Origin: Branchiostoma floridae
Lineage: Eukaryota > Chordata > Leptocardii > Amphioxiformes > Branchiostomatidae
Assembly (NCBI RefSeq): GCF_000003815.2
Contig: NC_049990.1
Coordinates: 68,505-117,332, forward strand
Length of the DNA: 48,828 nucleotides
Direction: 5' to 3'
The notes beneath the pieces are model-generated. The model was not told the DNA's origin. It did not search any database and saw only the letters and a list, made by a program, of their open reading frames with translations. Both the position numbers and the translations under genes were made by a program. This document shows, in pieces, positions 1 through 10,854 of this stretch (its first letter is position 1; each line of letters begins with the position of its first letter).

Positions 1-1
1 G

Positions 2-748
2 CAGTCTGACCTCGATGCGCTAACAGAATGGCAAAATCGTTGTCTCATGTCGTTCAACACCTCTAAATGTCACATCCTCCATATCACCCGTAAAAAGCAC
101 CCCATCATAACTCAGTACTCCCTCTGTGGAGAAGCCCTTACCGGTGTTAAGTCCCACCCCTATCTTGGAGTACAACTGTCCGACGATTTGCGGTGGGACA
201 CCCATATCAACCACGCCACTAGCAAAGCTGGTAAGGTCCTAGGAGTCATTCGGCGCAACTTGACCCATTGTCCATCTAGGGTCAAGGCCACTTGTTACAA
301 AGCGCTGGTACGGCCTCACTTGGAATATAGTGCCATCGTCTGGGACCCGTACACCAACAAAGGGATACAGGCGGTGGAGGCCGTCCAGCGCAGGGCAGCC
401 CGAGTGACCCTAAATGACTACCGGCAGACTAGCAGCGTGACACAAATGCTTTCAGACCTGCAGTGGCGCCCTCTCTCCGAAAGGAGGAGGAACGCCCGCC
501 TCACCTTTTTCTATAAAGTAGTCAACAATAATATTAACATAGACGCCAGCAATATTCTGAAGCCTGCCCAAGGGCGCACCCGGGGTAGTCACGACTTCAA
601 ATATCAACACATATTTGCACGCACCGATATCTACAAACATTCTTTTTTCCCACGCACAATTCCCGAGTGGAATGCCCTGCCTGGCACGGTTGTAAGCGCT
701 CCCAACGTTGAGCACTTCCGTGCCAGGCAGGCGGCCTGCCCGCCCTAA
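2..748 (+). CDS. CR1/Jockey-like non-LTR retrotransposon, C-terminal part of reverse transcriptase (5' partial)
   Basis: The frame is already open at base 2 and ends at a stop at 748, so the ORF enters from outside the window; the first ATG (47) is internal. The protein has the order seen after the catalytic part of CR1/Jockey-type reverse transcriptases: SFNTSKCHILHITRK, then YLGVQLSDDLRWDTHI, then a thumb-like stretch with RPHLEYSAIVWDP and QRRAARVTL, then FFPRTIPEWNALP near the C-terminus. The catalytic YxDD motif lies upstream of the window. About 60-80 bases after the stop comes a short GCAGAT tandem tail (about 808-826), as expected for the 3' end of such elements. No frameshift is visible in this part, so the copy may be young. 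The clade is inferred from motif style only. Confidence 0.85.
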   Translation, partial: QSDLDALTEWQNRCLMSFNTSKCHILHITRKKHPIITQYSLCGEALTGVKSHPYLGVQLSDDLRWDTHINHATSKAGKVLGVIRRNLTHCPSRVKATCYKALVRPHLEYSAIVWDPYTNKGIQAVEAVQRRAARVTLNDYRQTSSVTQMLSDLQWRPLSERRRNARLTFFYKVVNNNINIDASNILKPAQGRTRGSHDFKYQHIFARTDIYKHSFFPRTIPEWNALPGTVVSAPNVEHFRARQAACPP

Positions 749-2007
749 CCCGGGAGCCTCAGCTCCCCCCCCCTACTTTTGCCCCTCGCGGGGTCATTTG
801 GGGGTATCCTATGCAGATGCAGATGTACAAATCTTTTAAAACGTATAATATAGGCCCCTGTAAACAATATCATCATTGCCCTTATTCATTGCCGTTAATC
901 TACAGATTATCAAATCTTATAGGAAACATTTACACCCCATCATGTATAATGTACTGTCCCTATAGTACCATTGTCCTGTAATCGTCTGGTATAGATAAGT
1001 CGTGCAGTCCTCTATTGCTCATCTATGACCATTGGGGTCACTTCCTGTGGGGACGGCGGGGCCCAAGCTCAACTGCACGCAGAATGACGTAATTCCTAAA
1101 TATAAACCACTATTGCGAAATCACCACACTAAGCACACTAAACNNNNNNNNNNNNNNNNNNNNNNNNNNNNNNNNNNNNNNNNNNNNNNNNNNNNNNNNN
1201 NNNNNNNNNNNNNNNNNNNNNNNNNNNNNNNNNNNNNNNNNNNNNNNNNNNNNNNNNNNNNNNNNNNNNNNNNNNNNNNNNNNNNNNNNNNNNNNNNNNN
1301 NNNNNNNNNNNNNNNNNNNNNNNNNNNNNNNNNNNNNNNNNNNNNNNNNNNNNNNNNNNNNNNNNNNNNNNNNNNNNNNNNNNNNNNNNNNNNNNNNNNN
1401 NNNNNNNNNNNNNNNNNNNNNNNNNNNNNNNNNNNNNNNNNNNNNNNNNNNNNNNNNNNNNNNNNNNNNNNNNNNNNNNNNNNNNNNNNNNNNNNNNNNN
1501 NNNNNNNNNNNNNNNNNNNNNNNNNNNNNNNNNNNNNNNNNNNNNNNNNNNNNNNNNNNNNNNNNNNNNNNNNNNNNNNNNNNNNNNNNNNNNNNNNNNN
1601 NNNNNNNNNNNNNNNNNNNNNNNNNNNNNNNNNNNNNNNNNNNNNNNNNNNNNNNNNNNNNNNNNNNNNNNNNNNNNNNNNNNNNNNNNNNNNNNNNNNN
1701 NNNNNNNNNNNNNNNNNNNNNNNNNNNNNNNNNNNNNNNNNNNNNNNNNNNNNNNNNNNNNNNNNNNNNNNNNNNNNNNNNNNNNNNNNNNNNNNNNNNN
1801 NNNNNNNNNNNNNNNNNGTACCTCATTGTGCAACTAGCCCATGGTTTGCATTTATAGAACTCGATTATAGAAGGCATTCCCCAAGTTATCTAGAGATCAA
1901 AAATCATGACGATCCGTCAACCCTTCCCGTGTTATTACCCTCCAAAGGGATGATGCAATTGCGCACGCGCGTAAGACTTGGTGTAAATTCCGGGAATTTT
2001 TACCAAG
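749..2007. other. Retrotransposon 3' end, then unannotated DNA with a 674-bp gap
   Basis: The first 80 bases are the C-rich 3' untranslated end and GCAGAT tail of the preceding retrotransposon. From about 830 to 2007 I see no gene. Bases 1144-1817 are N. The long apparent ORFs here are open only because they cross the gap. Confidence 0.6.
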
Positions 2008-3697
2008 GCCACAGCAAGTAAATTTTATGGATGACATCCTCTGCAGACTTAAAAATAGTGCGATAGGGCGAAAAAAACAAGATAGGTAAAAATAACAAGA
2101 TGGCTACATTTTAAAAAATAGGCACCATAAAGTTGTGACGACTGTTGTAAAAAGAATTAAAGGGACAAAACATGGCATCAGAGCCAACAAGGCATTCATT
2201 CCCGTTTTTAAGACATGTACTGGTGTGGTAAAAGTGACACTAGTGTGGTAGACTGGCATCATCATCAAAGTTGGTAAGCACACTAATAGCTTCTATATAT
2301 CCAATAAGTTCCACAACTACAGTCCTGGGTACCTCGCAAGTGTCACTTGTACAAGCACAATCATTAGCCTACAACACCATATATTTGCTCATTTTGGTAC
2401 TTTATCCCACTCCAATTATTCCACTCCAAAGGGATGATGCAACTACATAGGCGCGGAAAAAATCCTGTAGAATTCCGGACAATTTTGCCAGTCGGACGTA
2501 TCATATACTGTTAGGCTAGCCCCTGAGATGTCTATAAAAACATCCTCAAACCACCACACCCTCACCCATTTCACGAAGGTTGAGTTCTGCGAACGCTTGT
2601 TGTACTTGTAGAAGTGACACTTGCAAGGTACCCAGGACTGTAGTTGTACAAATGAAACTTATCGGGTAGAGTCGATTCCATATTCCAAGTGTTTCTTGCC
2701 TTTTGTTCTAACAATTTGGAAATCTTTGTAACAATCTAACTGTGATAAGTAACTGTTTAGAACTATTTACAACATCTATATGACGTTCTAAATGTTTCTA
2801 TAGTATTCNNNNNNNNNNNNNNNNNNNNNNNNNNNNNNNNNNNNNNNNNNNNNNNNNNNNNNNNNNNNNNNNNNNNNNNNNNNNNNNNNNNNNNNNNNNN
2901 NNNNNNNNNNNNNNNNNNNNNNNNNNNNNNNNNNNNNNNNNNNNNNNNNNNNNNNNNNNNNNNNNNNNNNNNNNNNNNNNNATTATGTCTGTCTGCCACA
3001 CTTCTCACAAAAGACTCACCAGTGTATACTAAAGAAAGTCTAAACATACAAGAGCCAAACAAAGGACCAAGCTTAGCAGCTTTGTTTATGGGGTCAATAA
3101 AAGTTTTTATGGAGGGAAAAAATGACACAAAATGTTGGAACATGTTGGAACAATAACAAAAACACATAGATGTTTGAAAATTGTTCTAAATAAAGAGATA
3201 ATGATATCATTACTTTCCCAAATGTTGTTACAAATACAAAAAGGTTCAAACATGTTTAAACTTTCATTTTGAAATGTTTGAACAATTTTGAACTTTAGTG
3301 ACTGAAATGTTCTTTTACTCAAAATAGTTCAAACTTATTACAAATGTTATTTCAAAACCATCTCGGTGACTTGGAATTGACTCTAGTTGTAAAAGTGACA
3401 CCAAAATGGAAGCTATGAGTGTGGTTAACAACTTTGTTGGTGATGCCAGTTTTCCACACTAGTGTCACTTTTACCACACCAGTACATATCTTGAATACAC
3501 AAATAAATGCCTTGTTGGCTCTGACACCATGTTTTGTCCCTTTCATTCTTGTTACAACATTCATCGCAACTTTATGGTGCCTATTTTTGAAAATGCAGCC
3601 ATCTTTTTTTCCACCAATCTTTTTTTTCGCCCTATCGCACTATTTTTGCAGTCTGCAGAGGATGTCATCCACAAAATTTACTTCCTGTGGCCTAATT
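2008..3697. mobile_element. Foldback-like DNA element with about 300-bp inverted arms
   Basis: The left end begins GGCCACAGCAAGTAAATTTT and the right end (about 3690) is its reverse complement with small changes. Homology between the arms extends inward for roughly 300 bases: the left arm around 2040-2290 is matched by the reverse complement of about 3400-3690. A second, inner inverted pair lies at about 2310-2370 and 2600-2660. No transposase ORF is visible, and a gap (2809-2981) interrupts the centre. Related copies lie at 4411-4950 and 14287-14690. It is either one large non-autonomous element or two nested ones. Confidence 0.6.
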
Positions 3698-3739
3698 ATA
3701 AGCTAGAATTAATTTCTACGGGTTCTGAAAACGACGTCT

Positions 3740-4410
3740 AGAAAGGAGTGTTAACTGCGCCGATTGAAGGTTTTTATACACGAACGGAGTCAATCTAGAA
3801 AATTGCCAGGTGCGTCTTGTTACCTGAAGTAGGGATACTGCAGAGTGTTGAAAGTTATAGATCACAAGATAGAAAAAGTTCTAAAATACCGATATAAGGT
3901 ACATGTACAGAGGACTTGTGGAGCGTTTAAAAAAGGCCGTTCAAACAGAAATAGTAACTTTAATTAGCCTGAAAATTATCGGGCTGGAAAATCGGTAGTT
4001 TCGTGTTTTTTAAAGTCATGAACACTATAGAAAGCTATGAAGACTTGTTGTTAGCATAAAATGAACAATTCTAGTATATCATTTTAAGCTGTGACTTCTA
4101 CGCCTTTTTAACTTAAAAACGACGCATTAACCGGAATATTGCAATGGACTGCGCCGAATGACTTTCCCCGAATGACGTATACATGGATTTTCGATAGATG
4201 AGCGTTGTTTTCAAAGTTAGGGACGCTGGAGAAAAATCCATGATTCTAGTATGCCATTATTCGCCTACGTGTAATTCGTAAAGCGTTTAAACGGCGTCCA
4301 AACACAAATATTGACCGCGCCTGTCGAAGGGTAAGGTACACTTTAAAGGTACAAAAGTAGTTTGTCTACATGTGGTATCCATCGCACTAACGAAAACTTG
4401 GGAAATGGTA
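3740..4410. other. Intergenic DNA, nothing recognised
   Basis: AT-rich single-copy-looking DNA between two inverted-repeat elements. No ORF of a known family, RNA gene or clear repeat was found here. Confidence 0.4.
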
Positions 4411-4950
4411 TTAGGCCACAGCAAGTACATTTTATGGATGACATCCTCTGCAAACGGCAAAAATAGTGAGATAGGGCGAAAAAAAAACAAGATGGGTAAA
4501 AGAAAAGATGGCTAAATTTTCCAAATATACGCAATAAACGTAAAAGTTGAAGAATTGAATTGACGAAACATGGTATCAAAGTCTACAGGACATTTATTTC
4601 TGTATTCAAGACGTGAACTATTGTAGTAAAGGTGACACTAGTGTGGTAGACTGGTATCGCTTACCAACATGGCAACTACACTCATGGCTTCCATATCGGG
4701 GCCAGTTTTACAACTACCAAACTAAATTTGTAGTTTCAGCTCTATAACTACAGTCATGGCTGCCTGACCAGTGTCACTTCTACAAGTACAACCATTAGTC
4801 TATAAAGCAACATATTTGCCCATTTTAGTACTTTCTCGTCATGTTTACCATCTGCGAAGGAAAAAGAAATTCTTGTTTTTTTTCTGAATTCAGGCAAAAT
4901 GTCATGCGCGCGCTGATGTCATCCATAAAATTCACTTGCTGTGGCCTAAA
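4411..4950. mobile_element. Terminal-inverted-repeat element (about 540 bp), same family as 2008-3697
   Basis: It opens with GGCCACAGCAAGTACATTTT followed by ATGGATGACATC and closes with the reverse complement of the same 30-odd bases, with one or two mismatches. Both ends abut TA (TAGGCC at the left, GGCCTA at the right), compatible with a TA or TTA/TAA target duplication. There is no coding capacity, so this is a non-autonomous (MITE-type) copy. Its right end coincides with the outer edge of the left arm of the P450 inverted duplication. Confidence 0.7.
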
Positions 4951-6154
4951 AGATAAGTTGTAGGACTATGTGTTGACCAAACGTGCCATAATACGGGACA
5001 GCGCTGTTTCTTTATCGTTCTGTTCTACAATGAACCAAGTCCAAGTTGTTTGAGGAACGTGTCACTAATACTCAGCGTGGGGATTTCTGAGGCAGACAAA
5101 AGTCTGAGTAACTTATTTGATACCTTTCCTTTCCTACAAAGGACAACGGAAACAAATATTGACTTAATGTTTCTGTTGACGCACAATTCAGTGTTTACTG
5201 CAATGCCGTTTTTATACATGTTTTTGCCAATAAATCAATTACTACTACTCTTCTTCGGCTCTTTTCGTCACGGGAGACGGTCAACAGCTCAGTCTGGGCC
5301 TCAGTCAGTTACTGGCTACTGGTTACAGTTCTCGCCTGGCAGTGCCTCTGATTACTTATAAATCTAATCTTGGCACGGCAACTACTACTTCTACTAAAAT
5401 AACCTTCTTTCTTAAGATAAGATAAGATAGCCTGTTTTTGCTTGTGTTGGTGACATTATTAATGTATTGATTTAGGAAAATGAGGACCTTATTTACATAA
5501 GCAGTGAGAAGAACAGATCAGTTGTAATGGTTAGAATCATTTGGCGAAGGTCTTGGGTCAGAACTAACGATAGTGATAAACATGTGCCTGCATCCAAGTC
5601 CGTATGAGTCAAAATCATTAATTATGGCGTGTTATGGCAGTTGTCAGCCTCTGTCTATACATTCAAGAAAATGTCTTCGTAATGCTCAAGTTTTACATTT
5701 TTTTTAAGAAGAAGACCTGGAATAAATGAATGCTATATTTACACCGGAAAATCCCATTGTTTTTCTTATAGGAGGAAGAACCATGGGTAACGCATTGGGA
5801 TATCTGAAATGGATGTGGAGCTACAACCAGGCGTTCGCACCTGATCGCCATGAAGATTTCGTGGAGACAAACATCGGATTTCCGTGTCGCGTGGTGACCG
5901 GGAACAAGGCCGTGCAGTCCGTCTTCGATATCGATCTTTTCAGAAAGGAGGAATTTTGCTTTGGCCCAGTAGAAGTCCGGAAGGACTTTACGGACGGGGT
6001 CTGCCCAAGCATCACGTCCAACGGAAAAATCCACGAGAGAAAGAAGGCGCTGATGATGGATGTCATCTCTGAGGCTTACAAAGAGATCCCGGCCTCGACA
6101 GCAGATGCCGTGCTATCTAGCATCGCCAGCTGGGGCAGTAGACCGACCGACTCG
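4950..6154. repeat. Left arm of an inverted duplication (pairs with about 12196-14036)
   Basis: Two blocks match the reverse complement of the right arm: about 4950-5175 pairs with about 13806-14036, and about 5578-6154 pairs with about 12196-12795. The segments between the blocks differ: the right arm carries a retrotransposon there, and the left arm has unrelated DNA. Identity is high but not perfect, with scattered substitutions and short indels. The inner block contains a P450 exon in both arms. Confidence 0.8.
5772..6154 (+). pseudogene. Partial CYP74-clan P450 copy: first visible exon only
   Basis: This is the mirror copy of the 12580-11974 exon. It follows an acceptor (TTTTTCTTATAG) and encodes MGNALGYLKW, VVTGNKAVQSVFDIDLF, EEFCFGPVEV and KEIPASTADAVLSSIASWG. 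About nine of 130 residues differ from the right-hand copy, so it is a diverged paralogue rather than a simple repeat of the same exon. The reading frame has no stop in the visible part. It stops at the gap 6155-6254, beyond which lies an RTE-like retrotransposon in the other orientation; none of the I-helix, ExxR or haem-binding exons is found on this side. It is called a fragment because its remaining exons are absent before the next repeat, but the gap could hide a little more. Confidence 0.7.
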
Positions 6155-6254
6155 NNNNNNNNNNNNNNNNNNNNNNNNNNNNNNNNNNNNNNNNNNNNNN
6201 NNNNNNNNNNNNNNNNNNNNNNNNNNNNNNNNNNNNNNNNNNNNNNNNNNNNNN

Positions 6255-7997
6255 ATTTCTCCCCTTTGTTTTTGTATAAGGAGACAATAACAGCATCGCG
6301 CAGGTCTTGTGGCACGACACCTCTTTCCCAGCATGTGGCAAACAGTCCAGTGAGCCTTTCAAGGAGTGCATCCCACCGAGTTTGTAAACCTCTGCTGGGA
6401 TTCCATCCACTCCAGGTGCCTTGTGACACTTCAGTTTTGAGATGGCTTTCTTCACCTCCTCCTGCGTTGGGGGGTTGTCCAGCTCTGTTCTCACCTCATG
6501 TTGTGGTATTTTCCGGATGGACTCATCCTCCACTCGGCGTTTGTCCCCAAAGAGGTCGCCATAGTGCTCAGTCCACCGGTGGAGGACGGCTGCTTTATCA
6601 GTGAGGAGTTTCATACCATCTGATGATCGCAAAGGAGCCTGGATCCGGTGAGTAGGTCCATAAATGGCACGCAGTGCTTCATAGAAGGCCCGAGCATTAC
6701 CTATGTCTGCAAAGTACTGTATTTTCTCCGCCATGTCGGTCCACCATTTGTTCTGCATCTCTCGTAGCTTGCGCTGAAGCGTGTTGCAAGCTTCCCTGTA
6801 TGCAGCTTTGGTTGGCGGATCATCTGGTTTGGACAAAGTTCTCTGATAGCAAGAGCGCTTGGATTGGAGGAGAGCATCAATCGAGGAGTCGTTTTCATCA
6901 AACCAGTCCCTGTTCTTTCTGGATGAGTTCCCTACTACCTCTGCAGCTGTTTCCTGGAGAACGGTTTTCAACTGCTGCCACTGGTTTTCAGGGTCCTCCG
7001 TCTGCCATTTATCCTCGTCTCTGTTCAGACGTTCACTCAACTTGTCCTGGAATTTCTCCTTCAGACCGTGCAACCTGTCTACTTGCAATCTTTTCATCTG
7101 TGGTCCTTTTCTCTTCACTGGTGGCTTGATGGAAAACCGGAGTCTGGCTCTTACCATTCTGTGATCTGTGTAGCAGTCGGCACTGGGCATGACACGTGTG
7201 TGTAGTACATCTGCTATGTCCCTCTGTCGCACCAGGATGTAGTCCAACAAGTGCCAATGTTTTGACCGTGGGTGTCTCCACGTCGTCTTAAAGCGGGCTT
7301 TCTGTTGAAACAAGGTGTTGGTGATGCTCAGTCCCCTTTCTGCACAGAGCTCTAGAAGCAGCCTCCCGTTGTCGTTGCAGTTTCCGACCCCGTGTCGTCC
7401 AAGGGCTCCTGGCCATACCTCGTGGTCCCTGCCCACTCTAGCGTTAAAGTCACCCAAAACCAGTATCTTATCTGCTTCGTTCACATTTGCCAGGAGAGAT
7501 CTCAGCTCCGTGTAAAATGTTTCTTTGGTAGCAGGGTCTGCCTGGAGAGTAGGGGCATAGACACTGATGAGTGTAACGGACTGGTTGTCCTGCAGTGGAA
7601 GCCGGAGAGACATCAGACGGTCAGAGTGCCCAACTGGAAGGTTCTGTAGTTTGTTGGCAATACTGTTCTTTATCATGAAGCCTACTCCAGACAGCCTGCG
7701 TTCGTCACGTCCTTTCCCAGACCAATATAGGGTGTAGCCCGCCCCGTGTTCTGTCAGTGAACCCTGTTCTGCGAACCGCACTTCACTAATGGCTGCAATG
7801 TCTATGTCCAGCTTAGCAAGCTCTCTGGCTACAAGAGCTGTGCGCCTCTGAGGTCTGTCACTTTCATCACTGTCCTGCATCGTGCGTACGTTCCAGCACG
7901 CAACCTTCAACATACTTGATTTCTGGACTCTTGATTTCTTCATACTTCCTTCTTTCTTACCGCTGGTATGAGATGCCCGTTGGCCACGGCGAACCAA
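6255..7997 (-). CDS. RTE-like non-LTR retrotransposon: endonuclease and start of reverse transcriptase (3' truncated, frameshifted)
   Basis: The ORF starts at 7997 and reads an apurinic-type endonuclease: VACWNVRTMQ, AAISEVRFAEQG, LISVYAPTLQ, LVLGDFNARVG, HLLDYILV and the catalytic CYTDHRMVRARL. A basic linker follows, then the beginning of the reverse transcriptase with HKAPGVDGIPAEV. Just after this motif (about 6380-6400) the frame breaks; the matching continuation (WERGVVPQDLRDAVIVSLY) is in a neighbouring minus frame up to the gap at 6254. The catalytic YxDD region and 3' end are missing. This endonuclease style is the one often annotated as craniofacial-development-protein-2-like, which derives from RTE/BovB elements. 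The element is probably dead as assembled. Confidence 0.85.
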
Positions 7998-8616
7998 CCA
8001 GGTGTGTGTGAGACAAGCGGTTTTTAAGCCACCTTTTCTAGGCTCGTCTCCATCTGGAGCAAGCAGCGCTATCCCTGAAGAGGGCTGCTTGGTCGCTCGA
8101 GGCGCTGCCGAATGTTGCTGTTGCCTCAGTCAGCAAACAAGCGACCCATGTTCCCGNNNNNNNNNNNNNNNNNNNNNNNNNNNNNNNNNNNNNNNNNNNN
8201 NNNNNNNNNNNNNNNNNNNNNNNNNNNNNNNNNNNNNNNNNNNNNNNNNNNNNNNNTCCTTCCCGCCTGCGCTGCGTGGGTTTATAGTGAAGGTTGGTTC
8301 GCGCAGCCAGCTTCTGCTGACACCAACTCCACTCCTTAGGCTCCGCATCCTTCTACAGTGGCTCAGTAGACTGAGACGGCTGTGGCGACCTCGGAGCTGT
8401 AGGTTTTAAGGACTGTCCTTGTCCGTGTCCCCTCGACGTGGTTTGGCCCGCCTGCTGAAGCGGTGTACCGGGGTGTGGCGCTTGGAGCCAGCACGTGAGA
8501 GTTAGAGGATGAGTGAAGGCCGAGGTGTATGTCCACCCTACTGATGGTCGTTCGGGTGCAGCAGACATCAACCAAGTGACTGTCCTTCTACTCAGAGCCC
8601 CATACATACTATTTAG
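7998..8616 (-). mobile_element. Putative 5' untranslated region of the RTE-like element
   Basis: This GC-rich stretch lies immediately upstream (minus strand) of the endonuclease ORF and is interrupted by the gap 8157-8256. It has no coding signature of its own. The outer edge near 8616 is placed by the change to AT-richer, SINE-like sequence and is uncertain. Confidence 0.4.
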
Positions 8617-8628
8617 CATTTAAAACCG

Positions 8629-8692
8629 GTGCAATAGCCAAAAAGAGCGCTGGCCTTGCAGTCGGCAGGTTGTGAGCTCTATCCCTGATCTG
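8629..8692 (+). repeat. tRNA-derived (SINE-like) fragment
   Basis: The core GAGCGCTGGCCTTGCAGTCG followed by GCAGGTTGTGAGCTC and TATCCC resembles the anticodon arm and B-box side of a tRNA. The A-box half is poor and there is no acceptor stem, so it is not a functional tRNA gene. A TGTC-rich simple repeat (about 8694-8745) follows directly. Confidence 0.35.
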
Positions 8693-9030
8693 TGTCTGTC
8701 TGTGTCTGTCTGTTTGCGTCTGCCTGAGTCTGTGTGTCTGTCTGTATCTTGTTCGGAACGCAACCTCCCCAGAGAAGAGTATTTCACTAATATAGCCAAC
8801 ATTAGCGGGTGTATTTCATGCAGGTATATATGTAACTGAGGTCCAATAGCGTGAACATCGTGTTGGCAGTTATTTAGCTTCCACTGCAAATGTTGAACCT
8901 CACTGACCTCTAGCGATAAATCTTTCAAGTGCAGCTTTGGGAACGCTGACCTTTTCAACATGAATGTCTGCCCTATCGGCACCCCCTTTACAAAAATCCT
9001 GCAGACCAATGCGCATGATCTTTGCCCCAT

Positions 9031-9753
9031 TTCTACACAAAATCCTTAAAGATTTTGGAATGCACGAAATCATGACTCTTTCATAGACATACTGAAATCC
9101 AGCGATTTAGAACTATGCTCCTACAATGCTTCAGGCACACAGCTCACAGGCCTTAGAGGTACCCTTCCCTATGAAAAGTAATGGTGTGTCCCTGTCACCT
9201 CCCAGAAATTTACATTCCAAGCATTTTCCGCTTCATGAAGTCCATTCATACTTGGATGGGACCACAATAAAAACCAACAGCCACAAAGTGAACACTTTTG
9301 GAACATGTATTTTAGGGAACTTTTACATTACTGTATACAATCCATTAGAGTCGATGTATCAACACAAAACTAATACTACTAATGTATTTACAAAATAGAC
9401 ATCTTTCAAAGGAACAGAGATTTTATCAGCAGAAATCTCAAGTCCAAAAAGTCAAATTTTCACTATGGGATGTTTACAAGTACCACATTATGATAAGCAC
9501 TTTTAGAGAAACATTATATCCCCTCTAGATAAAAGTGAACAAGCTATTTTATCAAAAACACAATTAATTCACCAGCAATATATGTTTCATATTATCATTG
9601 ACCTTCTTATAAAACTTTCACCCCGCTCGATGAAGTTGCTCTGGTGAAGGTGACAAGTTTTCACCAAAACGATGTAAGTAAAACTAAGGCTTTGTAAAAC
9701 AACCCTCTTAATTCGTCCCATTTATCCTTGATGGTGCGTTTCATGAACAGACG
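9031..9753. other. Intergenic DNA, nothing recognised
   Basis: AT-rich DNA with only short chance ORFs. I see no conserved motif, RNA gene or repeat structure. Confidence 0.4.
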
Positions 9754-9804
9754 CACATCCTAGGCGTCTCCACATTCTAGGCGTCTCCACATCCTAGGCG
9801 TGTC
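9754..9804. repeat. 17-bp tandem repeat, three copies
   Basis: The unit CACATCCTAGGCGTCTC is repeated three times with two substitutions. Confidence 0.8.
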
Positions 9805-9930
9805 CACGTCGCCATAAGGAGGCTCACATCCACCAGGACTCAGTCACACGTGATCAACTGTTGATAGGCATGAGTAATAGGTACTAAGTTATACTAACAA
9901 ACAACATAAGGCATGGAGACTATTAGAGTA

Positions 9931-9933
<3 letters not shown>

Positions 9934-9984
<51 letters not shown>
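9934..9984. repeat. (AT)n microsatellite
   Basis: About 25 uninterrupted AT dinucleotides lie downstream of the 3' end of the P450 gene. Confidence 0.95.
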
Positions 9985-9987
<3 letters not shown>

Positions 9988-10407
9988 ATAGTAATAGATG
10001 TGTAAAGATTTCTTTCTTTAATTGTCGACATAGGTACACAATACAGTGACCAATCGAAACACTTTCATGAGGAGAAGAACGAGATAAAGCATAAAATGCA
10101 TATTCTAGTCCCTCCTCTACTATACTTATCAAGATGTATTACGACATGTTACAGAAAAGACAAAAGTTTCCGACATTTTTTCAAGTTTCATTGCACTGGG
10201 CAAATTTAAATGTAACCTATTCTTCTATTGTTCGTGACAGAAAAGCCAGGCGCTATAAACAGTTTCGTCAGGGTGGCTAAAACCTGGAGGCACCTCGCGT
10301 TATCTGGCCCCCCACCGGGACATATCTGTTGCTTCACAGCCCAACAGCGCCTGCACACCGACGGGCATCGGCGCGATACGTTGTGACCATAACCCCGCGA
10401 TACGTTG

Positions 10408-10854
10408 CTACCCAGAGAACATGCTAAAATCTAAAGCCTTTTCAAAACTTACGTCAATGATGTCATCAAAGTTGGATGGAAAAATCTCTTTCAACACGTT
10501 GGGATGTTGCAACCAGAATGACTTGATTTTGACTTCCCTGTCAGGCTTCCCCAAACGAGCTGCGTACGTTCCCGTCCACACCGGCGGCTCCTCGAGGTCC
10601 CACCCAAAGAAGGTGTTGAGAATGGCGATGCTACCTTTGATCACCGACAGCCCGACGTCTTTCCCCGGGCACATGTGGTTGCTGGGCGCGGGTGTGTCGA
10701 TGAGTCGCCCGTGAAAGATAACGTGGTGTTCCCTACGAGCTTTACCCTCAGGGCCGAGAAACCTGCGCCACACGAAGTCGTCTGGTTTGTCGAAAACAGC
10801 AGGGTCCCTCAATGCCCAGTAGGAACTTGCATACACACGTTCGCCAGCTTTAAT
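10408..10854 (-). CDS. CYP440A: P450 last exon (haem-binding loop)
   Basis: The acceptor CCCTTATTTCCAG precedes 10854. The exon is 149 codons including the stop, in phase 0. It starts IKAGERVYASSYWALRD and carries the haem Cys loop. The C-terminus after the loop (about 80 residues) is longer than needed for the L-helix and ends FSMFSG. Confidence 0.9.
   Translation of the reverse strand: MKAGERVYASSYWALRDPAVFDKPDDFVWRRFLGPEGKARREHHVIFHGRLIDTPAPSNHMCPGKDVGLSVIKGSIAILNTFFGWDLEEPPVWTGTYAARLGKPDREVKIKSFWLQHPNVLKEIFPSNFDDIIDVSFEKALDFSMFSG

Noticed and set aside
1032-2021. Long ORFs across N runs (also at 2763-3167, 20442-21587, 21929-22713, 46839-47189 and similar)
   Set aside because: They are open only because N codons contain no stop; the readable ends have no coding signature.
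8629-8692. Functional tRNA gene
   Set aside because: No acceptor stem and a poor A-box; at most a tRNA-derived SINE fragment.
8620-9030. 136-codon minus-strand ORF
   Set aside because: It runs through SINE-like and TGTC simple-repeat sequence; open by chance.
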